DNA from: Burkholderiales bacterium
GTDB taxonomy: Bacteria > Pseudomonadota > Gammaproteobacteria > Burkholderiales > Casimicrobiaceae
Assembly: GCA_025927765.1 (NCBI GenBank)
Contig: JAICKU010000037.1
Location: forward strand, 1 to 36,987
Direction of reading: 5' to 3'
DNA length: 36,987 bases
Both the position numbers and the translations under genes were made by a program. This document shows positions 1 to 7,672 of this stretch, one piece after another. The notes beneath the pieces are model-generated. The model made no database searches, was not told the DNA's origin, and saw nothing but the letters and a program-made list of their open reading frames with translations. Within the stretch, counting starts at the first letter, position 1, and every line of letters begins with the position of its first letter.

Positions 1-69
1 CCCCTCAAGCGCAAGCTCACGTTCCTCGGCAACCTGAAGCGCCTGCTGTTCTCGGAGATCGGCGCGTAG
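1..69 (+). CDS. C-terminal end of an upstream gene (possibly a Ser/Thr protein kinase)
   Basis: An open frame enters from the left edge and ends at the TAG at 67-69. Only 22 residues are visible, ending in LKRLLFSEIGA, basic then hydrophobic. There are 12 bases between its stop and the PP2C start, so the two are probably co-transcribed. Bacterial PP2C phosphatases are often encoded next to a Hanks-type Ser/Thr kinase, which makes that the best guess. Nothing in the visible residues identifies the family, so the identity is inference from context only. Confidence 0.4.
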   Translation, partial: PLKRKLTFLGNLKRLLFSEIGA

Positions 70-81
70 CGGTCGGTCATC

Positions 82-996
82 ATGCGGTTCACGATCTTCC
101 AGGAGTCGCGCAAGGGCGCGCGCGAGGTCAACCAGGACCGCATCGCGTATACGTACAGCCGGGAAACGCTGCTGCTCGTGATCGCCGACGGCATGGGCGG
201 CCACGTCGGCGGCGAGATCGCCGCGCAGATCGCGGTGCGGCTCTTCATCGAGCGCTTCCAGCAGGAGGCGAAGCCCGTCCTGCGCAATCCGCTGCGCTTC
301 ATCCAGGACACGATGCTGCGCGCGCATGCCGCGCTCGGCTCTTACGCGAACCAGTTCTCGATGCTCGAGACGCCGCGCACCACGTGCGTCGCCGTCGTCG
401 TGCAGGGCGGTGTCGCCTACTGGGCGCACGTCGGCGATTCGCGGTTCTACCTGCTGCGCCAGGGCCGGCTCATCGCCGCGACGAAGGATCACTCGAAGGT
501 GCAGTACCTCGTCGACCAGGGCTTGATCACGCCCGAGGAGGTGCTGGTGCACCCCGACCGCAACAAGATCTTCAGTTGCCTGGGCGGCATGTCCGCGCCG
601 GTGATCGATCTGTCGCGGCGCACGCCGCTCCAGGACGGCGATCTCCTGATTCTCTGCACCGACGGGCTTTGGAGCGTATATCCGCACCGCGAGATGGCGA
701 CGATGCTGACGTCGACGCCGATCCTGCAGACGGCGCCGCGCATCATGCGCGAGGCCGAGCAACGCGGCGGCCCCGACGGCGACAACGTGTCCGCGATCAT
801 CGTGCGCTGGGGACCGGAAACGATCGCCGACGAGCCCACGACCACGGATAATCTCGAACTTGGCCAGTTCGCCACACAGGTCGAGAGCACGCTGACGCTC
901 GCCGACCGCAGCGGCAAGGAGCGCGACCTGACCGAGGACGAGATCGAGCGCGCGATCGCAGAGATACAGTCGACGATCCAGAAATATCGAAAATAA
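82..996 (+). CDS. PP2C-family serine/threonine protein phosphatase
   Basis: 304 residues. This is a metal-dependent cytoplasmic phosphatase that removes phosphate from Ser/Thr, usually opposing a Hanks-type kinase. PP2C motifs appear in order: NQD near residue 18, DGMGGH near 38, GDSRFYLL in the middle, DGLWSVYP near 195 and GDNVSAI near 235. These supply the usual metal-binding aspartates, so it should be active. After the catalytic domain (about 1-245) is a charged, helix-prone tail of about 60 residues rich in Glu, Asp and Arg, of unknown role. It starts 12 bases after the preceding gene and ends 10 bases before dnaQ. A partner kinase upstream is likely but is only hinted at in this window. 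Confidence 0.93.
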   Translation: MRFTIFQESRKGAREVNQDRIAYTYSRETLLLVIADGMGGHVGGEIAAQIAVRLFIERFQQEAKPVLRNPLRFIQDTMLRAHAALGSYANQFSMLETPRTTCVAVVVQGGVAYWAHVGDSRFYLLRQGRLIAATKDHSKVQYLVDQGLITPEEVLVHPDRNKIFSCLGGMSAPVIDLSRRTPLQDGDLLILCTDGLWSVYPHREMATMLTSTPILQTAPRIMREAEQRGGPDGDNVSAIIVRWGPETIADEPTTTDNLELGQFATQVESTLTLADRSGKERDLTEDEIERAIAEIQSTIQKYRK

Positions 997-1006
997 CGAA
1001 ATCGCA

Positions 1007-1732
1007 ATGCGCCAACTGCTGCTCGACACCGAAACCACCGGCCTCGATCCGAAGCTCGGCCATCGCATCATCGAGATCGCAGCGGTCGAGGTGGTGAACC
1101 GGCGCTTGACGGGCCGGCATCTGCATTTCCATCTCGACCCGGAACGCGACATCGACGCGGCGGCCACCGAAGTGCACGGCATGACGCGCGACGACCTGCG
1201 CGGCAAGCCACGCTTCGCCCACGTTGCAGGCGAATTCGTCGACTTCGCGCGCGACGCCGAATGGATCATCCACAACGCGCCGTTCGACGTCGCGTTCTTC
1301 GACGCCGAGTTCGCGCTGTGCGGCCTGCCGGCGTCGCGGTCGGTGTACGGCAATCTCGTCGACACGCTGGCGCTCGCGCGCGAGGCCTTCCCCGGCAAGC
1401 GCAACAACCTCGACGCGCTGTGCGAGCGCTTCGGCATCTCGAACGCGCATCGCACGCTGCACGGCGCGCTCCTCGACGCGCAGCTGCTCGCCGAGGTGTA
1501 TCTCGCGATGACGCGCGGCCAGGAAACGCTCGTCATCGACATGTATGCCGCGACCGCGGCGACGATCGGCGGCGGCGGCGTGGCGATGGAACTGTCGCGC
1601 TACACGATCCGGCGCATCGTACCGAGCGAGGCTGAACTCGCCGAGCATCGCGCGTATCTCGAGGCGCTCGCGAAGGAGTCGAAGTCGGGTTGCGTTTGGC
1701 TGTCGCTCGAAAGCGAGCCTGCGCTGGCCTGA
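1007..1732 (+). CDS. dnaQ: DNA polymerase III epsilon subunit (3'-5' proofreading exonuclease)
   Basis: 241 residues, close to the length of E. coli DnaQ. It is the proofreading exonuclease that works with the replicative polymerase. All three DEDDh motifs are intact: DTETTGLD at residues 7-14 (Exo I), HNAPFDVAFFDAEF near 88-101 (Exo II) and HGALLDAQLLAEVY near 152-165 (Exo III, with its His and Asp). The C-terminal part after about residue 185 is where polymerase alpha binds in E. coli. The ATG at 1007 places the first exonuclease motif where it is expected. Its TGA overlaps the ATG of sixA (TGATG), suggesting coupled translation. Confidence 0.93.
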   Translation: MRQLLLDTETTGLDPKLGHRIIEIAAVEVVNRRLTGRHLHFHLDPERDIDAAATEVHGMTRDDLRGKPRFAHVAGEFVDFARDAEWIIHNAPFDVAFFDAEFALCGLPASRSVYGNLVDTLALAREAFPGKRNNLDALCERFGISNAHRTLHGALLDAQLLAEVYLAMTRGQETLVIDMYAATAATIGGGGVAMELSRYTIRRIVPSEAELAEHRAYLEALAKESKSGCVWLSLESEPALA

Positions 1733-2178
1733 TGGAGTTGATCCTCTGGCGTCATTGCGAGGCCGAGCCGGGCGTTCCCGATGAAGCGCGACGGCTGACG
1801 CCGCTTGGCCTCGAGCATGCCAGGCGTGTCGCTGCCTGGCTCGACGAACGGTTGTCCGCGAACGCGCGCATCGTCGTGTCGCCGGCGGTGAGAGCGCAGC
1901 AGACGGCGCAGGCGCTCGGGCGCGCATGCGAGACGAGTGCCGACGTCGGGACCGGGACGAGCGTCGATGCGCTTCTCGACGCCGTTGCGTGGCCGGATGC
2001 GCGGGGCGTGGTGCTCGTCGTGGGGCACCAGCCTACGCTCGGGCGCGTCGCCTCGCAGTTGCTGGAAGGGGACGCGCACGATCAGGCGATGCGGCCCGGC
2101 GCCGTGCTGTGGCTCTCGTCGAGCGAATGCTGGCCGGGCAGGGAAGCGGTGCTGAAAGTCGCCAAGGACGTCGCGTGA
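1732..2178 (+). CDS. sixA: Phosphohistidine phosphatase SixA
   Basis: 148 residues, histidine phosphatase (phosphoglycerate mutase-like) fold. SixA removes phosphate from phosphohistidine in proteins, for example on phosphotransfer domains. The catalytic motif RHCEAEPG is at residues 7-14; Cys stands where many relatives have Gly. The supporting SPAVRAQQTAQAL and the second catalytic motif VVGHQPTLG are present. I chose the ATG at 1732, which overlaps the dnaQ stop and gives the family start MELILWRH; a start further upstream would sit inside dnaQ. The end overlaps the GTG of ilvA by four bases (GTGA). Its substrate here is unknown. Confidence 0.88.
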   Translation: MELILWRHCEAEPGVPDEARRLTPLGLEHARRVAAWLDERLSANARIVVSPAVRAQQTAQALGRACETSADVGTGTSVDALLDAVAWPDARGVVLVVGHQPTLGRVASQLLEGDAHDQAMRPGAVLWLSSSECWPGREAVLKVAKDVA

Positions 2179-3689
2179 CCGTCGACTACCTCCAGAAGAT
2201 CCTCACGGCGAAGGTCTACGACGTCGCGATCGAGACTCCGCTCGAGCTCGCGCCGCAGCTTTCCGCGCGCCTTCATAATCGCGTGCTGCTGAAGCGCGAG
2301 GACGAGCAGCCGGTGTTCTCGTTCAAGCTGCGCGGCGCGTACAACAAGATGGCGCACCTGTCCGCCGACGAGCGCGCGCGCGGCGTGATCGCGGCGTCGG
2401 CGGGCAATCACGCGCAGGGGGTGGCGCTCGCTGCGCAACGCCTCGGCTGCAAGGCCACGATCGTCATGCCGGAGACGACCCCGCAGATCAAGATCGCCGC
2501 AGTGACCGCGCGCGGCGCCGAAGTCGTGCTGCACGGCGACTCGTATTCGGATGCGTACGAGAAGGCGCAGGCGCTGCAGAACGAGCGCGGCCTCACGTTC
2601 GTACACCCGTACGACGACCCCGACGTGATCGCGGGGCAGGGCACGATCGGCATGGAAGTGCTGCGCCAGTGGCAGGGCCCGCTCGACGCGATCTTCGTCG
2701 CGATCGGCGGTGGGGGCCTCATCAGCGGCATCGCCGCGTACGTCAAGCGCGTGCGGCCCGAGATCAAGATCATCGGCGTGCAGCCGGAGGATTCGGACGC
2801 GATGGCGCGCTCGCTCGCCGCGGGCCGGCGCATCACATTGCCGCACGTGGGCCTGTTCGCCGATGGCGTCGCGGTGAAGCAGGTCGGCCAGGAAACGTTT
2901 CGGCTTGCGCGCCGGTACGTCGACGATGTGGTGGTGGTCGATACCGACGCGATCTGCGCCGCGCTGAAGGACGTGTTCGAGGACACGCGCGCGATCCTCG
3001 AGCCTGCTGGTGCGCTGGCGATCGCCGGCGTCAAGGCGTGGGTCGGGAAGACGAAGGCGAAGGACGAGACGTACGTCGCGGTGGCGTGCGGCGCGAACAT
3101 GAACTTCGACCGGCTGCGCTTCGTCGCCGAGCGCGCCGAGCTCGGCGAGCAGCGCGAGGCGATCCTCGCCGTGACGATTCCCGAGCGGCGCGGCAGCTTC
3201 CGCGAGTTCTGCCGGCTGCTCGGCAAGCGCTCGATCACCGAGTTCAACTACCGCTACGCCGATCCGGACGTCGCGCACTTGTTCGTCGGCGTCGAAGTGG
3301 CCGATCGCCGCGAGACCGAGCAGCTGCTCGGCACCCTGAAGCGCGCGCGCATCGAAGCCTCCGATCTCTCGGACAACGAGATGGCGAAGCTGCACGTGCG
3401 CCACCTGGTCGGCGGTCATGCGCCCGCGGCCGAGCACGAGATCCTGTATCGCTTCGAGTTTCCCGAGCGGCCGGGTGCGCTGATGCGCTTCCTCGACAGC
3501 ATGAGCGGGCGCTGGAACATCAGCCTGTTCCACTACCGCAACCACGGCGACGACTACGGCCGCGTGCTCGTGGGCATGCAGGTGCCGCCGCAGGACAGCC
3601 GCGAATTCCGCGCGTTTCTCGACGGCCTCGGCTACGACTACGTGGACGAGTCGCAGAATCCGGCGTACCGGATGTTCCTCGGGCGCTAG
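2175..3689 (+). CDS. ilvA: Threonine ammonia-lyase, biosynthetic (long form)
   Basis: 504 residues starting at GTG 2175 (MTVDYLQKIL), close to the 514 of E. coli IlvA. It converts threonine to 2-oxobutanoate and ammonia, the first committed step to isoleucine. The PLP lysine is K51 in SFKLRGAYNKM, and the phosphate-binding glycine loop GGGGLISG is present. The catalytic domain covers about 1-325. Two ACT-like regulatory modules follow, starting near AILAVTIPERRGSFREF and near YRFEFPERPGALMRFL, as in the isoleucine-inhibited biosynthetic enzyme and unlike the short catabolic TdcB. The GTG overlaps the sixA stop. A stem-loop follows the stop codon. Confidence 0.95.
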   Translation: MTVDYLQKILTAKVYDVAIETPLELAPQLSARLHNRVLLKREDEQPVFSFKLRGAYNKMAHLSADERARGVIAASAGNHAQGVALAAQRLGCKATIVMPETTPQIKIAAVTARGAEVVLHGDSYSDAYEKAQALQNERGLTFVHPYDDPDVIAGQGTIGMEVLRQWQGPLDAIFVAIGGGGLISGIAAYVKRVRPEIKIIGVQPEDSDAMARSLAAGRRITLPHVGLFADGVAVKQVGQETFRLARRYVDDVVVVDTDAICAALKDVFEDTRAILEPAGALAIAGVKAWVGKTKAKDETYVAVACGANMNFDRLRFVAERAELGEQREAILAVTIPERRGSFREFCRLLGKRSITEFNYRYADPDVAHLFVGVEVADRRETEQLLGTLKRARIEASDLSDNEMAKLHVRHLVGGHAPAAEHEILYRFEFPERPGALMRFLDSMSGRWNISLFHYRNHGDDYGRVLVGMQVPPQDSREFRAFLDGLGYDYVDESQNPAYRMFLGR

Positions 3690-3700
3690 GGCCGCCTTGC

Positions 3701-3719
3701 CGCGGCACGTGGTGCCGCG
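3701..3719 (+). terminator. Stem-loop after ilvA, without a T-tract
   Basis: CGCGGCAC and GTGCCGCG form a perfect 8-bp stem around the 3-base loop GTG, starting 12 bases after the ilvA stop. No run of T follows, so it is not a classic intrinsic terminator. It may mark the end of the dnaQ-sixA-ilvA transcript or protect its 3' end. Confidence 0.4.
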
Positions 3720-3802
3720 CTGCGGCAGGACGTGCACCGAAAACATGTGCTGATGTTGCGTTTTCGTCAGAAAGCGCGCACGCGCCACATTCCGGCAAGG
3801 TT

Positions 3803-3808
3803 TATGCT
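3803..3808 (+). promoter_or_regulatory. Candidate -10 box upstream of pilG
   Basis: The 273-base gap between ilvA and pilG holds no gene that I can support. Within it, TATGCT at 3803-3808 lies in a locally AT-rich patch (AAGGTTTATGCTCTAG). No good -35 box is found 16-18 bases before it, so this is only the best-looking spot. Transcription from here would give pilG a leader of about 150 bases. Confidence 0.2.
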
Positions 3809-3962
3809 CTAGGCAACCCGCTCGGGGCGTGGCAGACTGGCCCGGGTCGGATGCGGCGTCGCGAGGCCGCGACCGCAGGAGCGCCGCGGGGGTCCGCGGC
3901 GCGCACGTCGCGTTCGAAGCCCCGCGGGGCGCGGGCGCTCTGCATCGACAAGGCGCGCGCCG

Positions 3963-4370
3963 ATGGGCAACGACATACCGAGCCGCAATCCGCTTGCGGG
4001 CATCAAGGTGATGGTGATCGACGACTCGAACACCATCCGCCGCAGTGCCGAGATCTTCCTCTTGCAGGCCGGCTGCACGGTGATCCTGGCCGAGGACGGC
4101 TTCGACGCGCTCGCGAAGATCGCCGACCACCAGCCCGACCTCGTGTTCGTCGACATCATGATGCCGCGCCTCGACGGCTACCAGACCTGCGCGCTCATCA
4201 AGAAGAACAACCGGTTCCGCGGCACGCCCGTGATCATGCTGTCGTCGAAGGACGGCCTGTTCGATCGCGCGCGCGGCCGCATGGTCGGCTCCGACCAGTA
4301 CCTGACGAAGCCGTTCACCAAGGAAAGCCTGTTGAAGGCAGTGGCCGCGCACGTGCGCGTGGCGGCGTAG
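3963..4370 (+). CDS. pilG: Twitching motility response regulator PilG
   Basis: 135 residues, a single CheY-like receiver domain. PilG receives phosphate from the PilL/ChpA kinase and promotes type IV pilus extension in the Pil-Chp system. The acidic pair is at VIDDS (D20, D21), the phospho-acceptor is D64 in VDIMMP, the conserved Ser is S94/S95 and the lysine is K116 in YLTKPF. The sequence MVGSDQYLTKPFTK is typical of PilG. It begins the operon pilG-pilH-pilI-pilJ-pilL. There is no output domain, so it acts by protein-protein contact. Confidence 0.93.
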   Translation: MGNDIPSRNPLAGIKVMVIDDSNTIRRSAEIFLLQAGCTVILAEDGFDALAKIADHQPDLVFVDIMMPRLDGYQTCALIKKNNRFRGTPVIMLSSKDGLFDRARGRMVGSDQYLTKPFTKESLLKAVAAHVRVAA

Positions 4371-4459
4371 GAGAGAAGGCGAGCATGACGAGTCCGATGA
4401 CCGCGCGCGAGATCGTCGCGGAGGCCCGCCCGGCGGGTAGCGAGCGGAAGGGAACCAAG

Positions 4460-4825
4460 ATGGGCATCAAGCGAATCCTGGTCGTCGATGATTCGGCGAC
4501 CGAGCGGCACATGCTGAAGGACCTGCTGACGAAGGCCGGCTACGACGTCATCTCGAGCGAGAACGGCGAGGACGCGATCGTCAAGGCGCGCCACATCAAG
4601 CCCGACCTGATCCTCATGGACGTCGTGATGCCGGGGCTGAACGGCTTCCAGGCCACGCGCGCGATCAGCCGCGATCCGCTCACGAAGTCGATTCCCGTGA
4701 TCATGTGCACGTCCAAGAGCCAGGAGACCGACAAGATCTGGGGCCTGCGGCAGGGCGCGAAGGATTACGTGGTGAAGCCCGTCGATCGCGAGGTGCTGCT
4801 CGCGAAGATCGCCTCATTGGGCTGA
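4460..4825 (+). CDS. pilH: Twitching motility response regulator PilH
   Basis: 121 residues, the usual PilH length. Single receiver domain with the acidic pair D10/D11, phospho-acceptor D54 in LMDVVMP and K106 in YVVKPVD. PilH is the second CheY-like protein of Pil-Chp, thought to drain phosphate or favour pilus retraction. An in-frame ATG at 4385 would add 25 residues, but I chose 4460 because GGAAGG lies just upstream and the protein then begins [12 protein letters not shown] as in the family. The 89 bases between pilG and this start hold no other gene. Confidence 0.92.
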   Translation: MGIKRILVVDDSATERHMLKDLLTKAGYDVISSENGEDAIVKARHIKPDLILMDVVMPGLNGFQATRAISRDPLTKSIPVIMCTSKSQETDKIWGLRQGAKDYVVKPVDREVLLAKIASLG

Positions 4826-4836
4826 GGCATGGAACA

Positions 4837-4900
4837 TTCCCCCACGCTCGCTCCGCTCGCTGCCGCCCAGGCGGCGGACCCGTTGCTCGGGGCGGCCCTT
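4837..4900. repeat. Burkholderiales-style dispersed intergenic repeat between pilH and pilI
   Basis: The gap carries TTCCCCCACGCTCGCTCCGC, then a perfect palindrome GCCGCCCAGGCGGC at 4862-4875, then GCTCGGGGCGGCCCTT. The combination of a CCCCCACGCTCGC block, a GC hairpin and a GGGGCGGCCC block resembles an extragenic element I recall as repeated many times in Burkholderiales genomes. Only one copy is in this window, so the repeat status rests on recall. It lies inside the operon, just before the pilI start. Confidence 0.5.
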
Positions 4901-4910
4901 CGCGACTGAT

Positions 4911-5432
4911 ATGTCCCGCGCCGCGCGCCTCGATCTCCGCTCGTTCCAGCAGGAACTCGCGTCACGGCTCGCGAGCAAGACCGCGGCGCAGGTCGAGTCG
5001 TCGCGATTGGGCGTCGCGTCCGCCGACGCGCTGTGGCTGATCCGGCTGCCCGACGCCGGCGAAGTGATCGCCGTGCCGACGATCGTGCCGGTGCCGCTCA
5101 CCAAAGGCTGGTTTCTCGGCCTCGCGAACATTCGCGGCAATCTGCACGGCGTCGTCGACTTTCCGGCGTTCCTCGGCAGCGCGCCCGTGCATCACGGCAA
5201 TGCCGCGCGGCTGATCCTGCCCGCGGCACGCAGCCGCGGCGACACCGCGGGCATCGTCGTCGAGCGGGTACTGGGTTTGCGCAACCTTGCGCAGTTCGCG
5301 CCGCTTCCCGCCGATCCGGCCGCGCCGGCCTGGCAGGTCGCGCGGTGGCAGGACGCGGAAGCGCGCACGTGGCAGGAAATCGACCTCGCGCTGCTCGCGC
5401 AGGATGCGGCGTTCCTGAATGTAGGTGTTTGA
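4911..5432 (+). CDS. pilI: Pilus chemosensory adaptor PilI (CheW-like)
   Basis: 173 residues with one CheW-like domain. PilI links the receptor PilJ to the kinase PilL in the cytoplasmic chemosensory array. The core is recognisable in [20 protein letters not shown] followed by [13 protein letters not shown], the equivalent of the CheW segment that contacts receptor tips. The first 30 residues are helical and charged. No clear ribosome-binding site precedes the ATG at 4911; the dispersed repeat ends about 10 bases before it. The start of pilJ follows 28 bases after the stop. Confidence 0.88.
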   Translation: MSRAARLDLRSFQQELASRLASKTAAQVESSRLGVASADALWLIRLPDAGEVIAVPTIVPVPLTKGWFLGLANIRGNLHGVVDFPAFLGSAPVHHGNAARLILPAARSRGDTAGIVVERVLGLRNLAQFAPLPADPAAPAWQVARWQDAEARTWQEIDLALLAQDAAFLNVGV

Positions 5433-5460
5433 GGGTGCAGGGCGAGAGGGAGACATCGCG

Positions 5461-7662
5461 ATGGCACTGAAAATGGCGAAGCTGTTCGGCAACGAAGCGC
5501 GGGCGGAGAACGTCGACTTCGAGCCGCCGACGACGCAGGTGCGCATGGGCATCCGCTCGCCCGACACGTTCGATCCGCTGACCACGATGCCGTCGCTCGA
5601 CGCGACGCGAGCGGCGAGCAACAGCGCACCCGCGGCGCCGAAGCTTCCGCTGATCGGCAACCTTCCGGTCGTGCGCCAGTTCCAGATCCTCGGCGTGCTC
5701 ACGATCGCGTTCATCGCACTCGCGGTGCTGATGGTGTACCTCGACAACCGGACGGCCACGCAGCAGGCGATGCAGGCGTCGGCCGCCACCGAGATGCAGA
5801 TGCTGTCGCAGCGCCTCGCGCGCGGCTCGGCGCTGGCGGCACAGGGCCAGAGCGCGGCATTCGCCGCGGTGCGCGACAGCCGCGACCGGTTCAAGATGAA
5901 CCTCGACGCGCTGATGGCCGGTGGCCCCTTCAAGGGCGTGACGCTCGATCCCACGCGCGAGCCCGCCACCGTCGACACGCTCGCCGCCATCAAGGCGCGG
6001 TTCGAGCGCATCGACGGCGCCGCGAAGCGGCTGACCGACAACGAGAAGAGCCTCACCACGCTTGCGCGCGGGCTCGCCGCCATCAATCAGGACAACAGCG
6101 GCCTGCTCGAGCTCGCGCAGCAGGCCGCGCACGAGATCGGTCAGGGGGGAGGGAGTCTCCGCGAGGTCGACTACGCGAACCAGCTCGCCGTGCTGTCGCA
6201 GCGCATCGCGAAGAACGCGAACACGCTCGCGTCCGCCGACGAGATCGACCCCGAAGTCGCGTTCCTGCTCGGCAAGGACGACGTCGCGTTTCGCGACGTC
6301 GTGAACGGGCTTGCGAAGGGCAGCGATGCGCTGCGCCTGGCCCCCGTCAAGAGCGACGACGCGCGCGCCACGCTGACCGAGCTCGCGAAGCGCTTCGGCG
6401 ACTACCAAAGCGGCGTCAACGGCATCCTGTCGAACATGGCGAACCTCGTCGTCGCGAAGCAGGCGGCGCGGAGCGTCAACAACGAAGCCGAGCCGCTGCT
6501 TGCCGATACGACGACGCTCGCGGCGCAATACGAAAGCGGCGGCAAGTCGCGTGCGTTGACGCTCGGCCTCGCGATCGCGTTGGGCGTGCTCGCGCTCGTG
6601 TGCCTCGCGCTGATCGCCAAGGTGTTCCTCGACGACGCGCGTGTGCGCGCCGCCGACAGCGAGCACGAGAACAAGCGCAACCAGGAGGCGATCCTGCGAT
6701 TGCTGAACGAGATGGGCAACCTCGCCGACGGCGACCTGACCGTGCAGGCGTCGGTGACCGAGGACGTGACGGGCGCGATCGCCGACTCGATCAACTTCAC
6801 CATCGAGGAATTGCGCACGCTGGTGAAGGGCATCAACTCGGCGACCGACCAGGTGACGAAGGCGACGCAGGAAACGCAGGCGATCTCGAACCGCCTCTAC
6901 GACGCGTCGCAGCGCCAGAACCGCGAGATCCAGCAGGCGTCGGCGTCGGTGCTGACCATGGCGGACTCGATCAACGAAGTCGCGCAGAACGCCGCGCAGT
7001 CGGCGAAAGTGGCGAAGGCGCAGCTCGCCGCCGCCGCGATGGGCGGCAGCGCGGTGCAAAACCAGATCGCGGGCATGAACGACATCCGCTCGCAGATCCA
7101 GGAAACGTCGAAGCGCATCAAGCGCCTCGGCGAATCGTCGCTCGAGATCGGCGAGATCGTCGAGCTCATTTCGGACATCACCGAGCAGACGAACGTGCTC
7201 GCGCTGAACGCCGCGATCCAGGCGGCCTCGGCCGGCGAAGCGGGCCGCGGCTTCACGGTCGTGGCCGAGGAAGTGCAGCGCCTTGCCGAGCGCTCGGGCG
7301 AAGCGACGAAGCAGATCGAAGCGATCGTGAAGACGATTCAGGCCGATACGCAGGACGCCGTCGCGGCCATGGAGAAGTCGACGGTGGGCGTGGTGGAAGG
7401 CGCGAAGCTCTCCGACGCCGCGGGCCAGGCGCTCGGCGAGATCCAGCGCGTGTCGCACGAGCTCGCGGAACTGATCGGGCGCATCTCGGCGCAGACGCAG
7501 CGGCAGTCGGCGTCGGTGTCCGACGTGACGCGCGGCATGCAGGGCATCCTGCGCATTTCCGAAGAGGCGACCGAAGGCTCGAAGCAGACGAACGGGTCGA
7601 TCGGCCAGTTGACGAAGCTCGCCGCCGAACTGCGCAGTTCGGTGGCCGGGTTCAAGGTTTGA
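5461..7662 (+). CDS. pilJ: Type IV pilus methyl-accepting chemoreceptor PilJ
   Basis: 733 residues. PilJ is the inner-membrane receptor of Pil-Chp. A cytoplasmic N-terminal stretch of about 70 residues precedes TM1 (about 75-94, [20 protein letters not shown]). The periplasmic sensory region covers about 95-363, TM2 about 365-390, then HAMP, and the MCP signalling domain with its hairpin tip near 570 ([19 protein letters not shown]). The ATG at 5461 has a good AGAGGGAG site upstream; a start at 5425 would overlap pilI. PilJ of P. aeruginosa is about 50 residues shorter, and the difference seems to be mostly the extension before TM1. Confidence 0.93.
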   Translation: MALKMAKLFGNEARAENVDFEPPTTQVRMGIRSPDTFDPLTTMPSLDATRAASNSAPAAPKLPLIGNLPVVRQFQILGVLTIAFIALAVLMVYLDNRTATQQAMQASAATEMQMLSQRLARGSALAAQGQSAAFAAVRDSRDRFKMNLDALMAGGPFKGVTLDPTREPATVDTLAAIKARFERIDGAAKRLTDNEKSLTTLARGLAAINQDNSGLLELAQQAAHEIGQGGGSLREVDYANQLAVLSQRIAKNANTLASADEIDPEVAFLLGKDDVAFRDVVNGLAKGSDALRLAPVKSDDARATLTELAKRFGDYQSGVNGILSNMANLVVAKQAARSVNNEAEPLLADTTTLAAQYESGGKSRALTLGLAIALGVLALVCLALIAKVFLDDARVRAADSEHENKRNQEAILRLLNEMGNLADGDLTVQASVTEDVTGAIADSINFTIEELRTLVKGINSATDQVTKATQETQAISNRLYDASQRQNREIQQASASVLTMADSINEVAQNAAQSAKVAKAQLAAAAMGGSAVQNQIAGMNDIRSQIQETSKRIKRLGESSLEIGEIVELISDITEQTNVLALNAAIQAASAGEAGRGFTVVAEEVQRLAERSGEATKQIEAIVKTIQADTQDAVAAMEKSTVGVVEGAKLSDAAGQALGEIQRVSHELAELIGRISAQTQRQSASVSDVTRGMQGILRISEEATEGSKQTNGSIGQLTKLAAELRSSVAGFKV

Positions 7663-7672
7663 TGCGTCCGCG

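Noticed and set aside
2082-4352. A 756-codon minus-strand frame across ilvA and pilG
   Set aside because: Low-complexity Arg/His/Ala product, opposite well-supported genes; an artefact of GC-rich codon use.
4385-4459. An upstream start for pilH adding 25 residues
   Set aside because: The later ATG has the better ribosome-binding site and gives the normal PilH length and N-terminus.
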